Below are positions 25,518 through 35,165 of a DNA stretch of 64,000 bases, piece after piece. The stretch's first letter is position 1, and each line of letters opens with the position of its first letter. This DNA is from an uncultured Erysipelotrichaceae bacterium (lineage in GTDB: Bacteria > Bacillota_I > Bacilli_A > Erysipelotrichales > Erysipelotrichaceae). The notes below the pieces were generated by a model, which saw only the letters and a program-made list of their open reading frames with translations, made no database searches and was not told the DNA's origin. A program made the translations under genes and the position numbers. The DNA lies in contig CACYNH010000022.1 of assembly GCA_902775735.1 (NCBI GenBank), positions 19,906-83,905 of the forward strand. Direction: 5' to 3'.

Positions 25518-25838
25518 TCAGCATCCTTTTCTGTCCAGGCTGCAAGTCTGGTTCAGTGAGGATTCGGGAATGAAGATTTCGTAATTGTTTTCCTTTAACC
25601 ATGTTTCCCAGTCAGTCCAGACCCTGCCGTTTTCCTCAACAAGGGCAGGAAGACCGATGTCATTGACCGCCTTGAGATGGTCAAAGACGGGATCGCTGTC
25701 GCGCAGTGCCAGGAAAGCGCCGAGATTGCCAAGGCTTTCCAGAATATCGACAAAATCATAAGTGACCCGGTTGCGGTCGAGATTCTCTTTCAGAACCATG
25801 CAGTAAGGACATTTATAAGAGCCGTAAACTTTGATCAT
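25518..25838 (-). CDS. Glutaredoxin-related protein
   Basis: 106 residues with a thioredoxin-fold N-terminus MIKVYGSYKCPYCMVLKENL carrying a CPYC redox site, and a typical glutaredoxin-like FVDILESLGNLGAFLALRDS. The cis-proline region is GLPALVEENG. Probably a dithiol reductase in the cytoplasm; the reductant is unknown. Start at 25838 follows GGAGG. It lies 49 bases after the DMT transporter gene on the same strand and may be co-transcribed with it. Confidence 0.82.
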   Translation of the reverse strand: MIKVYGSYKCPYCMVLKENLDRNRVTYDFVDILESLGNLGAFLALRDSDPVFDHLKAVNDIGLPALVEENGRVWTDWETWLKENNYEIFIPESSLNQTCSLDRKGC

Positions 25839-25887
25839 GATGTGTGTTCCTCCGTTAATCCAATGGTAACCAACGCAGGCTGTTTTT

Positions 25888-26754
25888 TCAAACAGTCTGC
25901 CTTTTCTGCGCGATGGCTTCTTTAATGTTGTAATACATGATGCCGCAGAGGACAATGGCTGCTCCGATGAAGGAAAGCGTGCCGAGTTTTTCACCATAGA
26001 AGACCGCCACAAGAACAGGATTCAGGATTGGTTCAAGGGCGTTGATGATGGAGGCGGTCAGCGGATCGATATACTTTGTGCCGGTCGTGAAGAAGATATA
26101 GGCCAAACCCACCTGCACCGCACCAAGGAAGAAGACGGATAACAGGACAGGCATGGAAAAGTCGGTTTCCTTAAGTACCAGCGGCGAAAGGAAGATGCCG
26201 CAAAGCAGCTGACCGAAGAAGACAGAGGATAAAGCGTCGCCTTTTTCAAAGCTGTTGAGCATGAAGACCCCGGCATAGAAGATGCCTGACAGCATAGCGA
26301 TCGCATCGCCCAGCCATTTGCCGGTGGAAAGGCCTTCAAAGAAGAAACAGAGAATGCCGATAAAGACGATCAGTAAGGAGATGATTCCTGTTCTGCTCGG
26401 TTTCTTACCGAAGAAGAGATAGACCATGACCATGATCCAGACCGGTGCGGTGTACTGCAGGATGATTGTGTTTCCGGCGGTGGTGAGCTTGTTGGCAATG
26501 GCGTAGCAGGTGGTGACGCCTGCCATGGAAACGGCGCCGACAAGGACGGTCGGATTGAATTTCAGTTTATGATGCGTGACAAGAATATAAATGCCGATCA
26601 CCATCGCGGCAATGAGGTTTCTTGCCCCGTTGATGGCAAGCGCGTTCCAGGGGATCACCTTCATGAACAGACCGCCGGTCGCAAAGCACACCGAAGCTGC
26701 CAGCACCATGTAAATGGCGTAATGCCTGATCTCCTTTGTCTTTGTGTCTGTCAT
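25888..26754 (-). CDS. EamA/DMT family transporter
   Basis: 288 residues with ten predicted membrane helices in two EamA repeats (FATGGLFMKVIPWNALAING; later GTKYIDPLTASIINALEPIL with the typical EPxL motif and GEKLG). Drug/metabolite transporters of this family move amino acids or other small solutes; substrate unknown. Start follows GGGGAG. Followed by the glutaredoxin-like gene. Confidence 0.88.
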   Translation of the reverse strand: MTDTKTKEIRHYAIYMVLAASVCFATGGLFMKVIPWNALAINGARNLIAAMVIGIYILVTHHKLKFNPTVLVGAVSMAGVTTCYAIANKLTTAGNTIILQYTAPVWIMVMVYLFFGKKPSRTGIISLLIVFIGILCFFFEGLSTGKWLGDAIAMLSGIFYAGVFMLNSFEKGDALSSVFFGQLLCGIFLSPLVLKETDFSMPVLLSVFFLGAVQVGLAYIFFTTGTKYIDPLTASIINALEPILNPVLVAVFYGEKLGTLSFIGAAIVLCGIMYYNIKEAIAQKRQTV

Positions 26755-26872
26755 GCCCGTCTCCCCTCTTTATTTACCACGGCATTATAGCATTGCCGGC
26801 ATGTCATCAGAAAACAAATGCATGGATGATCCGAAAAATGCATTGCAGGTATTCTGTTTGGGAAAAGACATT

Positions 26873-29137
26873 CTATTCAGGACTGTGCCGTTCAATCTGA
26901 GGCATGATTGTTTCTATGAAATATTCTTCGGTCAATGGCTGATCGTAATCCCAGTCGATGACCTGAATGCGATGTGCTCTGCAGCGGGAACGCTTTCTGG
27001 CGTCGCGCTCTCTGTTTCTTCTGTTTCCCTCTTCTCCGCCGAAGAATTCCACCGGTTCATAGTGCTGTTTTCCCTGATATTCAATGGCAGTGTTTCTGGA
27101 AGGAATAAAGATGTCGAGTCTCTGGTAATACAGGAAATCCGGCTGGTACTGGAACCTGGCGTCGGGATAATGCTTCAGCACAATGGAATAAGCCTTCTGT
27201 TCGGATTTCCATCTGGGATTGGTGAGTCCTTCGGCGATGAGGTGTTCATAGATTTCGTCGTTTTTCTTCCGGATGGTTTTATGGTAATCCTGAAGAAGCT
27301 TTTTGAGATCCGCATCCTGGATAGCGCGCAGACTCCGGTATTCCTCTTTGTAGAGATTGACCTGATACATGAGTTCCTCAATCTTCGCGACGCGGTGATA
27401 TTCAAGCAGAAACTGTATGGCCGGATCGGATTTCATTGAATCGTATTGGGTGAACAGGACGCCATGGGACATGGCAAGCTGTTCAATGAGCGGATAATTC
27501 TTTCTTTCGATCCTGATGACATATTCATCATTGCCAAGGGACTTCGGCTCATAATAAAGACCGGCCAGGTAATGTTCGATGTCTCCCCTTCTGTCATTGG
27601 GATAGTGATAACGGAATTCGATCTTTGATCTGCCTTTGACGGGAAGAATCCAGACGCCGCTGTTCTTTGTTTCACTGACCAGTTCATCAATCTGCGCATG
27701 CAGGTCTTTGAGGATGTCCCGCTTTCTTTTTTCGCGGATCTTCTCTTTTTCCCTGCGCGTGCAGGTTTCATCGCTTTCCATGAGCTGCTGTTCTTTGGCA
27801 AAGACGGCGGCGTTTGTTTTAAGACCGGCGAAAAGAGGATATTTCTCCATATATTCTTCAAAGCTTTCCAGAGCGAGGAACGCTTTGATCCTGTCTTCTT
27901 CCGGATCTTTTTTCACTTCCAGCATGGCGCGTACATTGACGGCTGTCGGCTCCACGTCATAAGGCCATTCGATCAGGCGGACATTGTTTTCTTCGCACAG
28001 TTTCTTTTTCTTCTGATCCAGCTCCCATCTGTGGATGAGCGCTTCCTCCCCGCCGAAGAATTCCACTTTCCGGTAATGCTGGACGCCCTGGTATTCGATG
28101 CCTGTTTTCAATGAAGGAATATACATGTCAAGGCTCTGCAGATCCAGCCACTGCGGTCTGTATTGATACAGTGTATCGGGATATTTTCTGCGGATGGCCT
28201 GGAATAAGGAGAGTTCGTGTTTCCATCTGGGTTTGATGATTCCCTTTTCCGTCAGTTCTGTTCTGATTCTGGTTCTTTCCAGTTTCCAGTCTGTTTTAAA
28301 GCCGTCTTTTTCTTCATAGAGTGAAAGATCGGCATACCACCACTGGAAGAGCGGCATGATATAGCGGGTCAGGTTTTCAAAGAATTCCAGTTCGCATCTG
28401 AAATAGCCCTTTTCAAGAATGTGGGCGATATTTCTTCTGACCTGAACTGTTTTGAGGGGATTGATGTAATACGGCAGTGCGCCCTGGTAGACGGCTGTTT
28501 TGTCCGGCAGGTATGGCGAGCGCAGAACGATGTCGTTTTCCTGCAAATGTGTCTGATACCAGGCAAGGGAATAGTCATAAAGGCTTAAGCTGCCGAAGAA
28601 ATCATCCGTGCCGCCGCCATAGACCAGGTGGTACATGAGCAGGACTGTGTCCATGTCTTCCTTGTCGAAGACAGCCAGGTAATGGAGTTTTTCTTCATCA
28701 GGAAACAGATTCTGTATCGGTCTGAAGACCTTCGCTTTTTTACAGACTTCGCTGATGACAAAGAACTGGGAGGAAAAGCTTTCGGTGAAAATGAAGCAGG
28801 CTTCACGGTCAGTGTCGAACTCTTCAAACTGCTTCATGAAGGATCTGACGTAAGGATTGATTTCAACGGGATCTCTTTCCTGCAGGAGTTTCATCGTCTC
28901 ATAGCGGTAAGGCAGGTCGCTGAGGGAAAGCTGGATCAGGAATCGGTCGTAATTGTTTTCAATATATTCTTCCCTGACTTCCTCGAAGTCTTCTTTATAG
29001 TGCTCATGTTCACTGAGGATTGTTTCAAGGTCAGTGAATGTTGTCATCTCATGGTATTTCGGATGGCGCTGCCATAACATGTTCAGACGGTCAAAGGAAT
29101 ATTCGTATTCTGGTTTTTGATGTACCTGATATCCCAT
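26873..29137 (-). CDS. Large protein with two PD-(D/E)XK-like nuclease domains
   Basis: 754 residues, no recognised name. Residues about 293-393 and 633-732 are repeats of one nuclease-like unit: PRWKHE / PRWKSE, then YPDxxxQYxPxxL, then LDMYIP / LDIFIP, then IEYQGVQHY / IEYQGKQHY, then VEFFGGEE. The probable catalytic residues are E308, D337, E348-x-Q350 and E646, D675, E686-x-Q688, with identical D-to-E spacing of 11, as in VSR-like and DUF559/DUF2726-like nucleases. Residues 1-290 and 410-620 are not recognised; about 455-490 is highly charged and helical. No partner gene is adjacent. A DNA repair or defence nuclease is an inference. Confidence 0.72.
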   Translation of the reverse strand: MGYQVHQKPEYEYSFDRLNMLWQRHPKYHEMTTFTDLETILSEHEHYKEDFEEVREEYIENNYDRFLIQLSLSDLPYRYETMKLLQERDPVEINPYVRSFMKQFEEFDTDREACFIFTESFSSQFFVISEVCKKAKVFRPIQNLFPDEEKLHYLAVFDKEDMDTVLLMYHLVYGGGTDDFFGSLSLYDYSLAWYQTHLQENDIVLRSPYLPDKTAVYQGALPYYINPLKTVQVRRNIAHILEKGYFRCELEFFENLTRYIMPLFQWWYADLSLYEEKDGFKTDWKLERTRIRTELTEKGIIKPRWKHELSLFQAIRRKYPDTLYQYRPQWLDLQSLDMYIPSLKTGIEYQGVQHYRKVEFFGGEEALIHRWELDQKKKKLCEENNVRLIEWPYDVEPTAVNVRAMLEVKKDPEEDRIKAFLALESFEEYMEKYPLFAGLKTNAAVFAKEQQLMESDETCTRREKEKIREKRKRDILKDLHAQIDELVSETKNSGVWILPVKGRSKIEFRYHYPNDRRGDIEHYLAGLYYEPKSLGNDEYVIRIERKNYPLIEQLAMSHGVLFTQYDSMKSDPAIQFLLEYHRVAKIEELMYQVNLYKEEYRSLRAIQDADLKKLLQDYHKTIRKKNDEIYEHLIAEGLTNPRWKSEQKAYSIVLKHYPDARFQYQPDFLYYQRLDIFIPSRNTAIEYQGKQHYEPVEFFGGEEGNRRNRERDARKRSRCRAHRIQVIDWDYDQPLTEEYFIETIMPQIERHSPE

Positions 29138-29214
29138 GGCTGTCCTCCCTTTTCACGCAGTTCCATTATAGAACAAAGATGATCAGGGCATCTGTACAGT
29201 GCTGTGTACAGAGA

Positions 29215-29253
29215 AAAAGAAAAATCCGGACTCCCATGCGGGGATGTCCGGAC
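29215..29253 (-). terminator. Terminator after pflB
   Basis: TCCGGAC and GTCCGGA arms followed on the minus strand by TTTTTCTTTTTC. Confidence 0.85.
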
Positions 29254-29269
29254 TGTTGCGTGAATCGGA

Positions 29270-31519
29270 TCAGAGTGTGCCGTGGCAGGTTCTGGCGATG
29301 ACGTCGAGCTGCTGCTCTCTTGTCAGATCGATGAACTTGACCGCGTAGCCGCTGACACGGATGGTGAAGTTTGCGTATTCAGGCTTTTCAGGATGTTCCA
29401 TGCAGTCGATGAGCTTCTCGGTGCCGAAGACGTTGACATTGAGGTGATGGGCTCCCTGCAGGAAGTAGCCGTCAAGAACGCTGACCAGCTTGTCGCGTCT
29501 TTCCTCATCGTCATGACCGAGAGCTGAAGGGCTGATGGTCTGGGTGTTGGAAATGCCGTCAAGAGCGTATTCATAAGGCAGCTTGGCAACGGAGTTCAGG
29601 GAAGCCAGGAGGCCGCTCTTTTCCGCGCCGTAGGCAGGGTTGGCGCCTGGGGAGAGAGGCTCCCCTGCTTTTCTGCCGTCAGGCATCGCGCCGGTGTTCT
29701 TGCCATAGACAACGTTGGAAGTGATTGTCAGGATGGAAGTTGTCGGCTCGGAGTTTCTGTATGTGTGATGGGCAGCGACCTTGGACATGAATGTCTTTAA
29801 CAGCCAGACAGCGATTTCATCGGCACGGTCGTCATCGTTGCCGTAGCGTGGGAAGTCGCCTTCGATCTCATAATCAACGACGATGCCGTCCTCATTGCGG
29901 ACCGGTGTGACCTTTGCGTACTTGATCGCGCTGAGCGAGTCAACGACATGGGAGAAGCCGGCGATCCCGGTGGCGAAGGTTCTTCTGACGTTGGTGTCGA
30001 TCAGAGCCATTTCAGCCGCTTCATAGTAGTACTTGTCGTGCATGAAGTGGATGAGGTTGAGGATGTTGACATAAAGGCCTGCCAGCCAGCTCATCATGGC
30101 GTCATATTTTTCCATGACCTCATCGAATTCCAGAGGTCCGTCGCCTGTGATCGGACGGTACTTGGGACCGATCTGCTCATGGGTCTTTTCATCGATGCCG
30201 CCGTTGATCGCGTACAGCAGGCACTTGGCGAGGTTTGCCCTGGCGCCGAAGAACTGCATTTCCTTGCCGGTCTGGGTGGCGGAAACACAGCAGCAGATGC
30301 TGTAATCGTCGCCCCATACAGGTCTCATGACACAGTCGTTTTCATACTGGATCGAGCTGGTGGAAATGGAAATCTTTGTGGCGTATCTGCGGAAGTTCAT
30401 CGGCAGACGCGGGGAATAGAGAACTGTCAGGTTCGGTTCGGGTGCCGGGCCCATGTTTTCCAGTGTGTGCAGGAAACGGAAGTCATTCTTTGTGACAAGC
30501 GCTCTGCCGTCGCCGCCCATGCCGCCGACTTCCAGTGTTGCCCAGACAGGGTCGCCGGAGAACAGTTCATTGTAGGAAGCGATACGGGCGAACTTGACCA
30601 TTCTCAGCTTCAGAACGAAGTGGTCGATGAGCTCCTGCGCTTCTTTTTCGGTGAGGGTGCCCTCTTCAAGATCTCTCTGGATGTAGATATCCAGGAATGT
30701 GGAGACACGGCCGACGGACATCGCGGCGCCGTTCTGTGACTTGATCGCTGCCAGGTAGCCGAAGTAGAGCCACTGGACCGCTTCTTTGGCGTTCTTTGCC
30801 GGCTGGGAAATATCGAAGCCGTAGGAGGCAGCCATCTTCTTCATCTTCTGCAGGGCGCGGATCTGGTCGGAGATCTCTTCTCTGAGTCTGACGACTTCTT
30901 CCGTCATATCGCCGCCGCCTGTGTACTTCTGGTCGCGCTGCTTCATGTGGATCAGGTAGTCAATACCGTAAAGAGCCACACGGCGGTAGTCGCCGACGAT
31001 TCTGCCTCTGCCGTATGTGTCGGGCAGACCGGTGATGATCTTGGCGTGGCGCGCCTTCATCATTTCCGGTGTGTAGGCGTCAAAGACGCCCTGGTTGTGT
31101 GTCTTGTGGTAAGTGTTGAAAATGTAGTGCAGTTCAGCGTTCGGCGTGTAGCCGTATTCCTTGCAGGCGGACTCAGCCATGCGGATGCCGCCGTAAGGCA
31201 TGAAGGCTCTCTTTAAGGGCTTGTCTGTCTGCAGACCGACGATCTGCTCAAGTTCCTTCATGGAATCATCAATGTAGGCTGCCCCATAGGCGTCGACGTC
31301 GGAAACAATGTCGGTTTCCATGTCGAGCACACCGCCCTTTTCACGTTCGGCTTTCTGCAGTTCCTGGACTTTTGCCCAGAGTCTGTCTGTCGCTTCGGTG
31401 GATCCTTCGAGGAATGATTCATCGCCATGATATTCTGTGTAGTTGTTCTGGATGAAATCACGGACGTTGACTTCCTGGACCCAGCGGGTTCCTTCGAACC
31501 CTCTCCATTCTTCTCTCAT
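29270..31519 (-). CDS. pflB: Formate C-acetyltransferase (pyruvate formate-lyase)
   Basis: 749 residues, full length. Converts pyruvate and CoA to acetyl-CoA and formate under strict anaerobiosis. The active-site cysteines are in [20 protein letters not shown] and the glycyl radical lies in RVSGYAVKF near the C-terminus; substrate-binding arginines are in [10 protein letters not shown]. Three cysteines in a row replace the usual pair. Starts at 31519 after GGAGA. The activase gene pflA lies 3 kb away and an FNR box sits at position -41.5 of a predicted start. Confidence 0.97.
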   Translation of the reverse strand: MREEWRGFEGTRWVQEVNVRDFIQNNYTEYHGDESFLEGSTEATDRLWAKVQELQKAEREKGGVLDMETDIVSDVDAYGAAYIDDSMKELEQIVGLQTDKPLKRAFMPYGGIRMAESACKEYGYTPNAELHYIFNTYHKTHNQGVFDAYTPEMMKARHAKIITGLPDTYGRGRIVGDYRRVALYGIDYLIHMKQRDQKYTGGGDMTEEVVRLREEISDQIRALQKMKKMAASYGFDISQPAKNAKEAVQWLYFGYLAAIKSQNGAAMSVGRVSTFLDIYIQRDLEEGTLTEKEAQELIDHFVLKLRMVKFARIASYNELFSGDPVWATLEVGGMGGDGRALVTKNDFRFLHTLENMGPAPEPNLTVLYSPRLPMNFRRYATKISISTSSIQYENDCVMRPVWGDDYSICCCVSATQTGKEMQFFGARANLAKCLLYAINGGIDEKTHEQIGPKYRPITGDGPLEFDEVMEKYDAMMSWLAGLYVNILNLIHFMHDKYYYEAAEMALIDTNVRRTFATGIAGFSHVVDSLSAIKYAKVTPVRNEDGIVVDYEIEGDFPRYGNDDDRADEIAVWLLKTFMSKVAAHHTYRNSEPTTSILTITSNVVYGKNTGAMPDGRKAGEPLSPGANPAYGAEKSGLLASLNSVAKLPYEYALDGISNTQTISPSALGHDDEERRDKLVSVLDGYFLQGAHHLNVNVFGTEKLIDCMEHPEKPEYANFTIRVSGYAVKFIDLTREQQLDVIARTCHGTL

Positions 31520-31576
31520 TTTTACGGTCTCCTTTTTTTACCACGGTTAAAATAATGGATTCTGAAACCGCAATCC

Positions 31577-31590
31577 TTGACTGAAATCAA
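31577..31590. promoter_or_regulatory. FNR box upstream of pflB
   Basis: TTGAC-TGAA-ATCAA (plus strand) reads TTGAT-TTCA-GTCAA on the minus strand, one mismatch from the FNR consensus TTGAT-N4-ATCAA. It is centred 41.5 bases before the start predicted from TATTTT at 31554-31549, the classical class II activation position. Confidence 0.7.
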
Positions 31591-31624
31591 GTTAGCGCAA
31601 ATTTGAAGATTTGTTTTCCGGAGA

Positions 31625-31639
31625 GTGACAAATTGTCAC
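31625..31639. promoter_or_regulatory. Perfect palindrome in the pflB-pyk intergenic region
   Basis: GTGACAA-A-TTGTCAC, 15 bases, about 50 bases upstream of a TAAAAT (31683-31688) that could be the pyk -10. It looks like a second operator for a dimeric regulator. Confidence 0.5.
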
Positions 31640-31742
31640 ATACTTTTCACTTCTGACCATAGGAGTCTGGAGCGGATTTTGGTAAAATAAAAACGGCCGT
31701 GAAACATTTCATTGAAAGAAATATCTAAGGAGGACTGCCACT

Positions 31743-33158
31743 GTGCGCAAAACAAAAATTGTCTGTACCATCGGACCTGCCAGTGAATCGGAAGAGGTTC
31801 TGCGTGAGCTCTGTCTTGCCGGAATGAACGTCGCAAGACTCAACTTCTCGCATGGAACCCATGAAGAACATCTGGAAAGAATCAAGAGAATCAAGAAAGT
31901 CAGGGAGGAGCTTGGCCTGCCGATCGCGATCATGCTGGACACCAAGGGACCTGAATTCAGAATCGGAACATTCAAAGACGGAAAAGTCATGCTGGAAAAA
32001 GGCAGCACATTCACCTTCACGACAGAAGAGATTGAAGGCGATGAGTCCATCGTTTCCGTCAGCTATAAAAACCTCGCCAACGAACTGGATCCGGGCGACA
32101 GAATCCTTCTGAACAACGCCCTTCTGGAATTCGAGGTCGTCTCCACTGACGGCGTGAAGATCGAAACTAAGGTTCTTGCCGGCGGCGAACTCAGCAACCG
32201 CAAGTCCATGAGCTTCCCCGGCAAGCATATGCAGCAGGTCTATCTGTCCGAACAGGACAAGAGCGACATCGCCTTCGGCGTTGCCAATGACATCGACTTT
32301 ATCGCCTGCTCGTTCGTCTCCGTCAAGCAGGACCTCGTGGACGTTCATGATCTGCTGAAGTCCCTGGGCAAGGACGACACAGTCGAACTGATCGCCAAGA
32401 TCGAAAACCAGTCCGGCTATGACAACATTGATGAGATCTGCACGGAATGCGACGGCATCATGGTTGCCAGAGGCGACATGGGCGTTGAAGTCGCCTTTGA
32501 ACTCCTGCCGGCAATCCAGAAGGATCTGATTTCCCGCTGCCGCATGATCGGCAAGCGCGTCATCACCGCAACTGAAATGCTGGAATCCATGATTCATAAT
32601 CCCAGACCGACGAGAGCCGAAACATCCGACGTCGCCAACGCTGTCTATGACGGCACCAGCGCTGTCATGTTATCCGGTGAAACCGCGGCCGGTTCCTATC
32701 CGGTTCTCGCAGTGAAGGCAATGGCAAAAATTGCTGAAGCTGCGGAAAAATCGATCGACTACAAAACCAATTTCTACCGCAACGGATTTGAAATCCAGAA
32801 TGACATGGACGCCATCTCCCACGCCACATGCACAATGGCGATGGACGTCAACGCCAAAGCGATCACAGCCTGCACAATGTCAGGCAGAATCGCCAAGATG
32901 GTTTCCCGCTTCCGCTGCCCGGTTGATATTATCGGTCTGACAACAAGTGAAAAGACATGGCGCTCACTGGCACTGTCATGGGGCGTCACGCCGAAGATGT
33001 GCGAAATCTTCCCTTCCACCGAAGTGCTCTTCTATATGGCAAGAAAGACCGCCATCGACACAATGGATCTGAAAGCCGGTGACAAAGTCGTCATTACCGG
33101 TGCCGGTGTTGCCGGCCAGTCCGGCGGCGCCAACCTGATCAAGGTTGAAACAATCTGA
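31743..33158 (+). CDS. pyk: Pyruvate kinase
   Basis: 471 residues. Starts with GTG after AAGGAGG. Typical motifs: MRKTKIVCTIGPASES, LDTKGPEFR, IIAKIENQSG-like segment LIAKIENQSGYDN, MVARGDMGVE and VITATEMLESMIHNPRPTRAE, the signature region. Makes pyruvate and ATP from PEP, the step before pyruvate formate-lyase, which diverges from it. The extra C-terminal PEP-utilising domain of Bacillus Pyk is absent. Confidence 0.97.
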   Translation: MRKTKIVCTIGPASESEEVLRELCLAGMNVARLNFSHGTHEEHLERIKRIKKVREELGLPIAIMLDTKGPEFRIGTFKDGKVMLEKGSTFTFTTEEIEGDESIVSVSYKNLANELDPGDRILLNNALLEFEVVSTDGVKIETKVLAGGELSNRKSMSFPGKHMQQVYLSEQDKSDIAFGVANDIDFIACSFVSVKQDLVDVHDLLKSLGKDDTVELIAKIENQSGYDNIDEICTECDGIMVARGDMGVEVAFELLPAIQKDLISRCRMIGKRVITATEMLESMIHNPRPTRAETSDVANAVYDGTSAVMLSGETAAGSYPVLAVKAMAKIAEAAEKSIDYKTNFYRNGFEIQNDMDAISHATCTMAMDVNAKAITACTMSGRIAKMVSRFRCPVDIIGLTTSEKTWRSLALSWGVTPKMCEIFPSTEVLFYMARKTAIDTMDLKAGDKVVITGAGVAGQSGGANLIKVETI

Positions 33159-33164
33159 ATCCGA

Positions 33165-33220
33165 AAAAGCCCTGCAGAGTAAGATGCATCATAACGCATC
33201 CGCGCCTGCGGGCTTTTTTG
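33165..33220 (+). terminator. Terminator after pyk
   Basis: AAAAAGCCC pairs with GGGCTTTTTT; inside it a second stem GATGC/GCATC forms. T run at the 3' side. Confidence 0.75.
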
Positions 33221-33229
33221 TGCTTTCCA

Positions 33230-33259
33230 AAAAAACTGTCCGGGTTTAACCGGACAGTC
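33230..33259 (-). terminator. Terminator after the carboxypeptidase gene
   Basis: ACTGTCCGG and CCGGACAGT arms followed on the minus strand by a run of T. Confidence 0.85.
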
Positions 33260-33277
33260 ATAAGAAGAATGTTTGGA

Positions 33278-34339
33278 TTAATAGCCGAAGGAGACGATTT
33301 CCCAGCTGCCTTCCTCATCGCAGCCAAGATACCACTGGTAGTCTTTGTAATCCGCATCAGGATTGAGGGCGCCGCTGTTTTCCCTGGGTGAATGGAAGTT
33401 CATAAGGAACTCGGCCGCTTTGACGCAGGTTGTTCCTTCCGACAGTTCGTTGATGAAATCAAGGGTTTCCTGATTTGCCTTTTCATCGCCGGCATAGGTC
33501 AGGGACTGCAGCTCGCTGCCGTTCCAGGCGGCAAACTGGCACTTGATCAGAATTGCCATCTCATTGAGTTCCTCTTCTGTGTAGAGAGAGGATGTGCCGA
33601 GATTGATCTCCGGTTCTGTTTCTTTGGCAACCCCGAGGTATCCTTCCAGGGTGATTCCCTTTTCGGTGATTTCGGCTGCTGTTGCCGGATCGGCGATGTA
33701 GCGGATGTGCCAGGGCTCATAGGCGTAGCCGGTCATGTGTTCCTTTTCGGGAAGATAGCGAAGGATGAATCCGTACTTCGCGAGCTTTTCGTGGATCTTT
33801 TCCCAGATTTCAGGATAAGTGACGAGGTCTTCGTTGTAGATGATGTCCTTGCCGTCGACGATCAGATAGAGATCCAGGGCCAGACCTGTGTGGTGCTCTG
33901 AACAGCCGGGCTTGGCGACGATTTTGGCGGCGTAGTCGGCGCCGTATTCAGCGGTGAAGTCATCCATGATCTTCTGCTGTGCTTCCACACTTCTTCTTGC
34001 GGAATCCAGATCGACATAAATGCCTTCATCTTCAAGTTCTTTTTTCAGATCGAGATAAGCGTGATAGGCGTTGACTTCAACTTCGACGTCTTCGCCGATG
34101 GAATTTGTGAAGTGCTCTGTCTGAAGTTTTTCCTCCCAGTCAGAGGGCAGCGGGTTGAGTTTGTTAACCAGAACCATGTAATCCATTGTGTAAGCGGCCG
34201 CGGTTTCTGCATCCGCGGTTTCTTCCGGTATTTCTTCTTTGGCGGTGTCTTCCTGCACAGCTTCGTTTGCCTTGCAGCCTGTGAGTGTCTGAAGCAGAAC
34301 GAATGCGGCGAGAACCGCGCTGATCTTTTTTGCGTTCAT
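33278..34339 (-). CDS. Lipid-anchored D-alanyl-D-alanine carboxypeptidase, VanY/M15B family
   Basis: 353 residues. Signal peptide with lipobox TLTGC. The M15B zinc motifs are clear: SEHHTGLALDLYL (SxHxxGxAxD) and EPWHIRY (the ExxWH-type site). It trims terminal D-Ala from peptidoglycan stems outside the membrane. A C-terminal region of about 100 residues (from TSSLYTEEELNEM) is additional to the catalytic domain and unassigned. Start at 34339 follows AAGGAGA. Constitutive cell-wall remodelling is more likely than vancomycin resistance, since no other van genes are present. Confidence 0.88.
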   Translation of the reverse strand: MNAKKISAVLAAFVLLQTLTGCKANEAVQEDTAKEEIPEETADAETAAAYTMDYMVLVNKLNPLPSDWEEKLQTEHFTNSIGEDVEVEVNAYHAYLDLKKELEDEGIYVDLDSARRSVEAQQKIMDDFTAEYGADYAAKIVAKPGCSEHHTGLALDLYLIVDGKDIIYNEDLVTYPEIWEKIHEKLAKYGFILRYLPEKEHMTGYAYEPWHIRYIADPATAAEITEKGITLEGYLGVAKETEPEINLGTSSLYTEEELNEMAILIKCQFAAWNGSELQSLTYAGDEKANQETLDFINELSEGTTCVKAAEFLMNFHSPRENSGALNPDADYKDYQWYLGCDEEGSWEIVSFGY

Positions 34340-34424
34340 GCGTTTTCTCCTTTTCAAAGCGGACATTATTATAATTGAAGTAATTGTACAATACGCACGG
34401 GATTAAGATTCCGGAACTGACAGT

Positions 34425-35165
34425 TTATTTCAAAGCGGAACGCAGAAGATCCTGGGCATTCTGTGCTTCTTCAGGAGATGGAGACTTCACGTCTTTGAGA
34501 TGATACGGATAGCCGAGCTTTTCCCACTTGTAAGCGCCCATGGAATGGTAAGGAAGCACTTCAACTTTTCTGACATTGTTCAGGGTGGAGATGAAGTCCG
34601 CTGTTTTTCTGAGATCTTCAGGATCATCGGTTAAGCCGGGCACAAGAACATAGCGGATCCAGACGGGCTTATGGATGTCACTGAGATACCGGAACATCTC
34701 TTTGATATTGTCATTGGGCCTGCCTGTGAGCCGGATGTGTTTTTCCCTGTCGTAGTGCTTGATGTCCATTAAAAGCAGGTCGGTATATTTCATCAGTTCC
34801 TCAAACTGTGAAAACCAGGGCTCTTCCTTTGTGAAGGGCTGGCCGGCTGTGTCGATGCAGGTGGAGACGCCTTTCATTTTCGCTTTTCTGAAAAGATCGG
34901 TGAGGAATTCCATCTGCAGCAAGGGCTCCCCGCCGCTGACTGTGATGCCGCCGTCTTCTCCCCAGTAGGTTTTATAGCGCAGGGCCTGTTTCAGGATTTC
35001 ATCGGCGCTTCTCTGATCATCGCTCCCCTTTTCCCATGTGTCGGCGTTATGGCAGTACATGCAGCGCAGATCGCAGCCCTTAAGGAAAACGATGAAGCGG
35101 ATGCCGGGACCGTCGACGGAACCGAATGTTTCGATGGAGTGGATATTGCCTTTGATGTCAGTCAT
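34425..35165 (-). CDS. pflA: Pyruvate formate-lyase activating enzyme
   Basis: 246 residues. Radical SAM protein with CDLRCMYC (CxxxCxxC, the 4Fe-4S site), an N-terminal IETFGSVDGPGIRFIVFLKG and GGEPLLQ. It installs the glycyl radical in PflB using S-adenosylmethionine. It overlaps the fnr gene by four bases, so regulator and activase are produced together, which links oxygen sensing with activation of PflB. Confidence 0.96.
   Translation of the reverse strand: MTDIKGNIHSIETFGSVDGPGIRFIVFLKGCDLRCMYCHNADTWEKGSDDQRSADEILKQALRYKTYWGEDGGITVSGGEPLLQMEFLTDLFRKAKMKGVSTCIDTAGQPFTKEEPWFSQFEELMKYTDLLLMDIKHYDREKHIRLTGRPNDNIKEMFRYLSDIHKPVWIRYVLVPGLTDDPEDLRKTADFISTLNNVRKVEVLPYHSMGAYKWEKLGYPYHLKDVKSPSPEEAQNAQDLLRSALK

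Noticed and set aside
33278..34339. Vancomycin resistance gene vanY
   Set aside because: The zinc carboxypeptidase motifs are shared by ordinary cell-wall carboxypeptidases, and no vanHAX or sensor pair is near.
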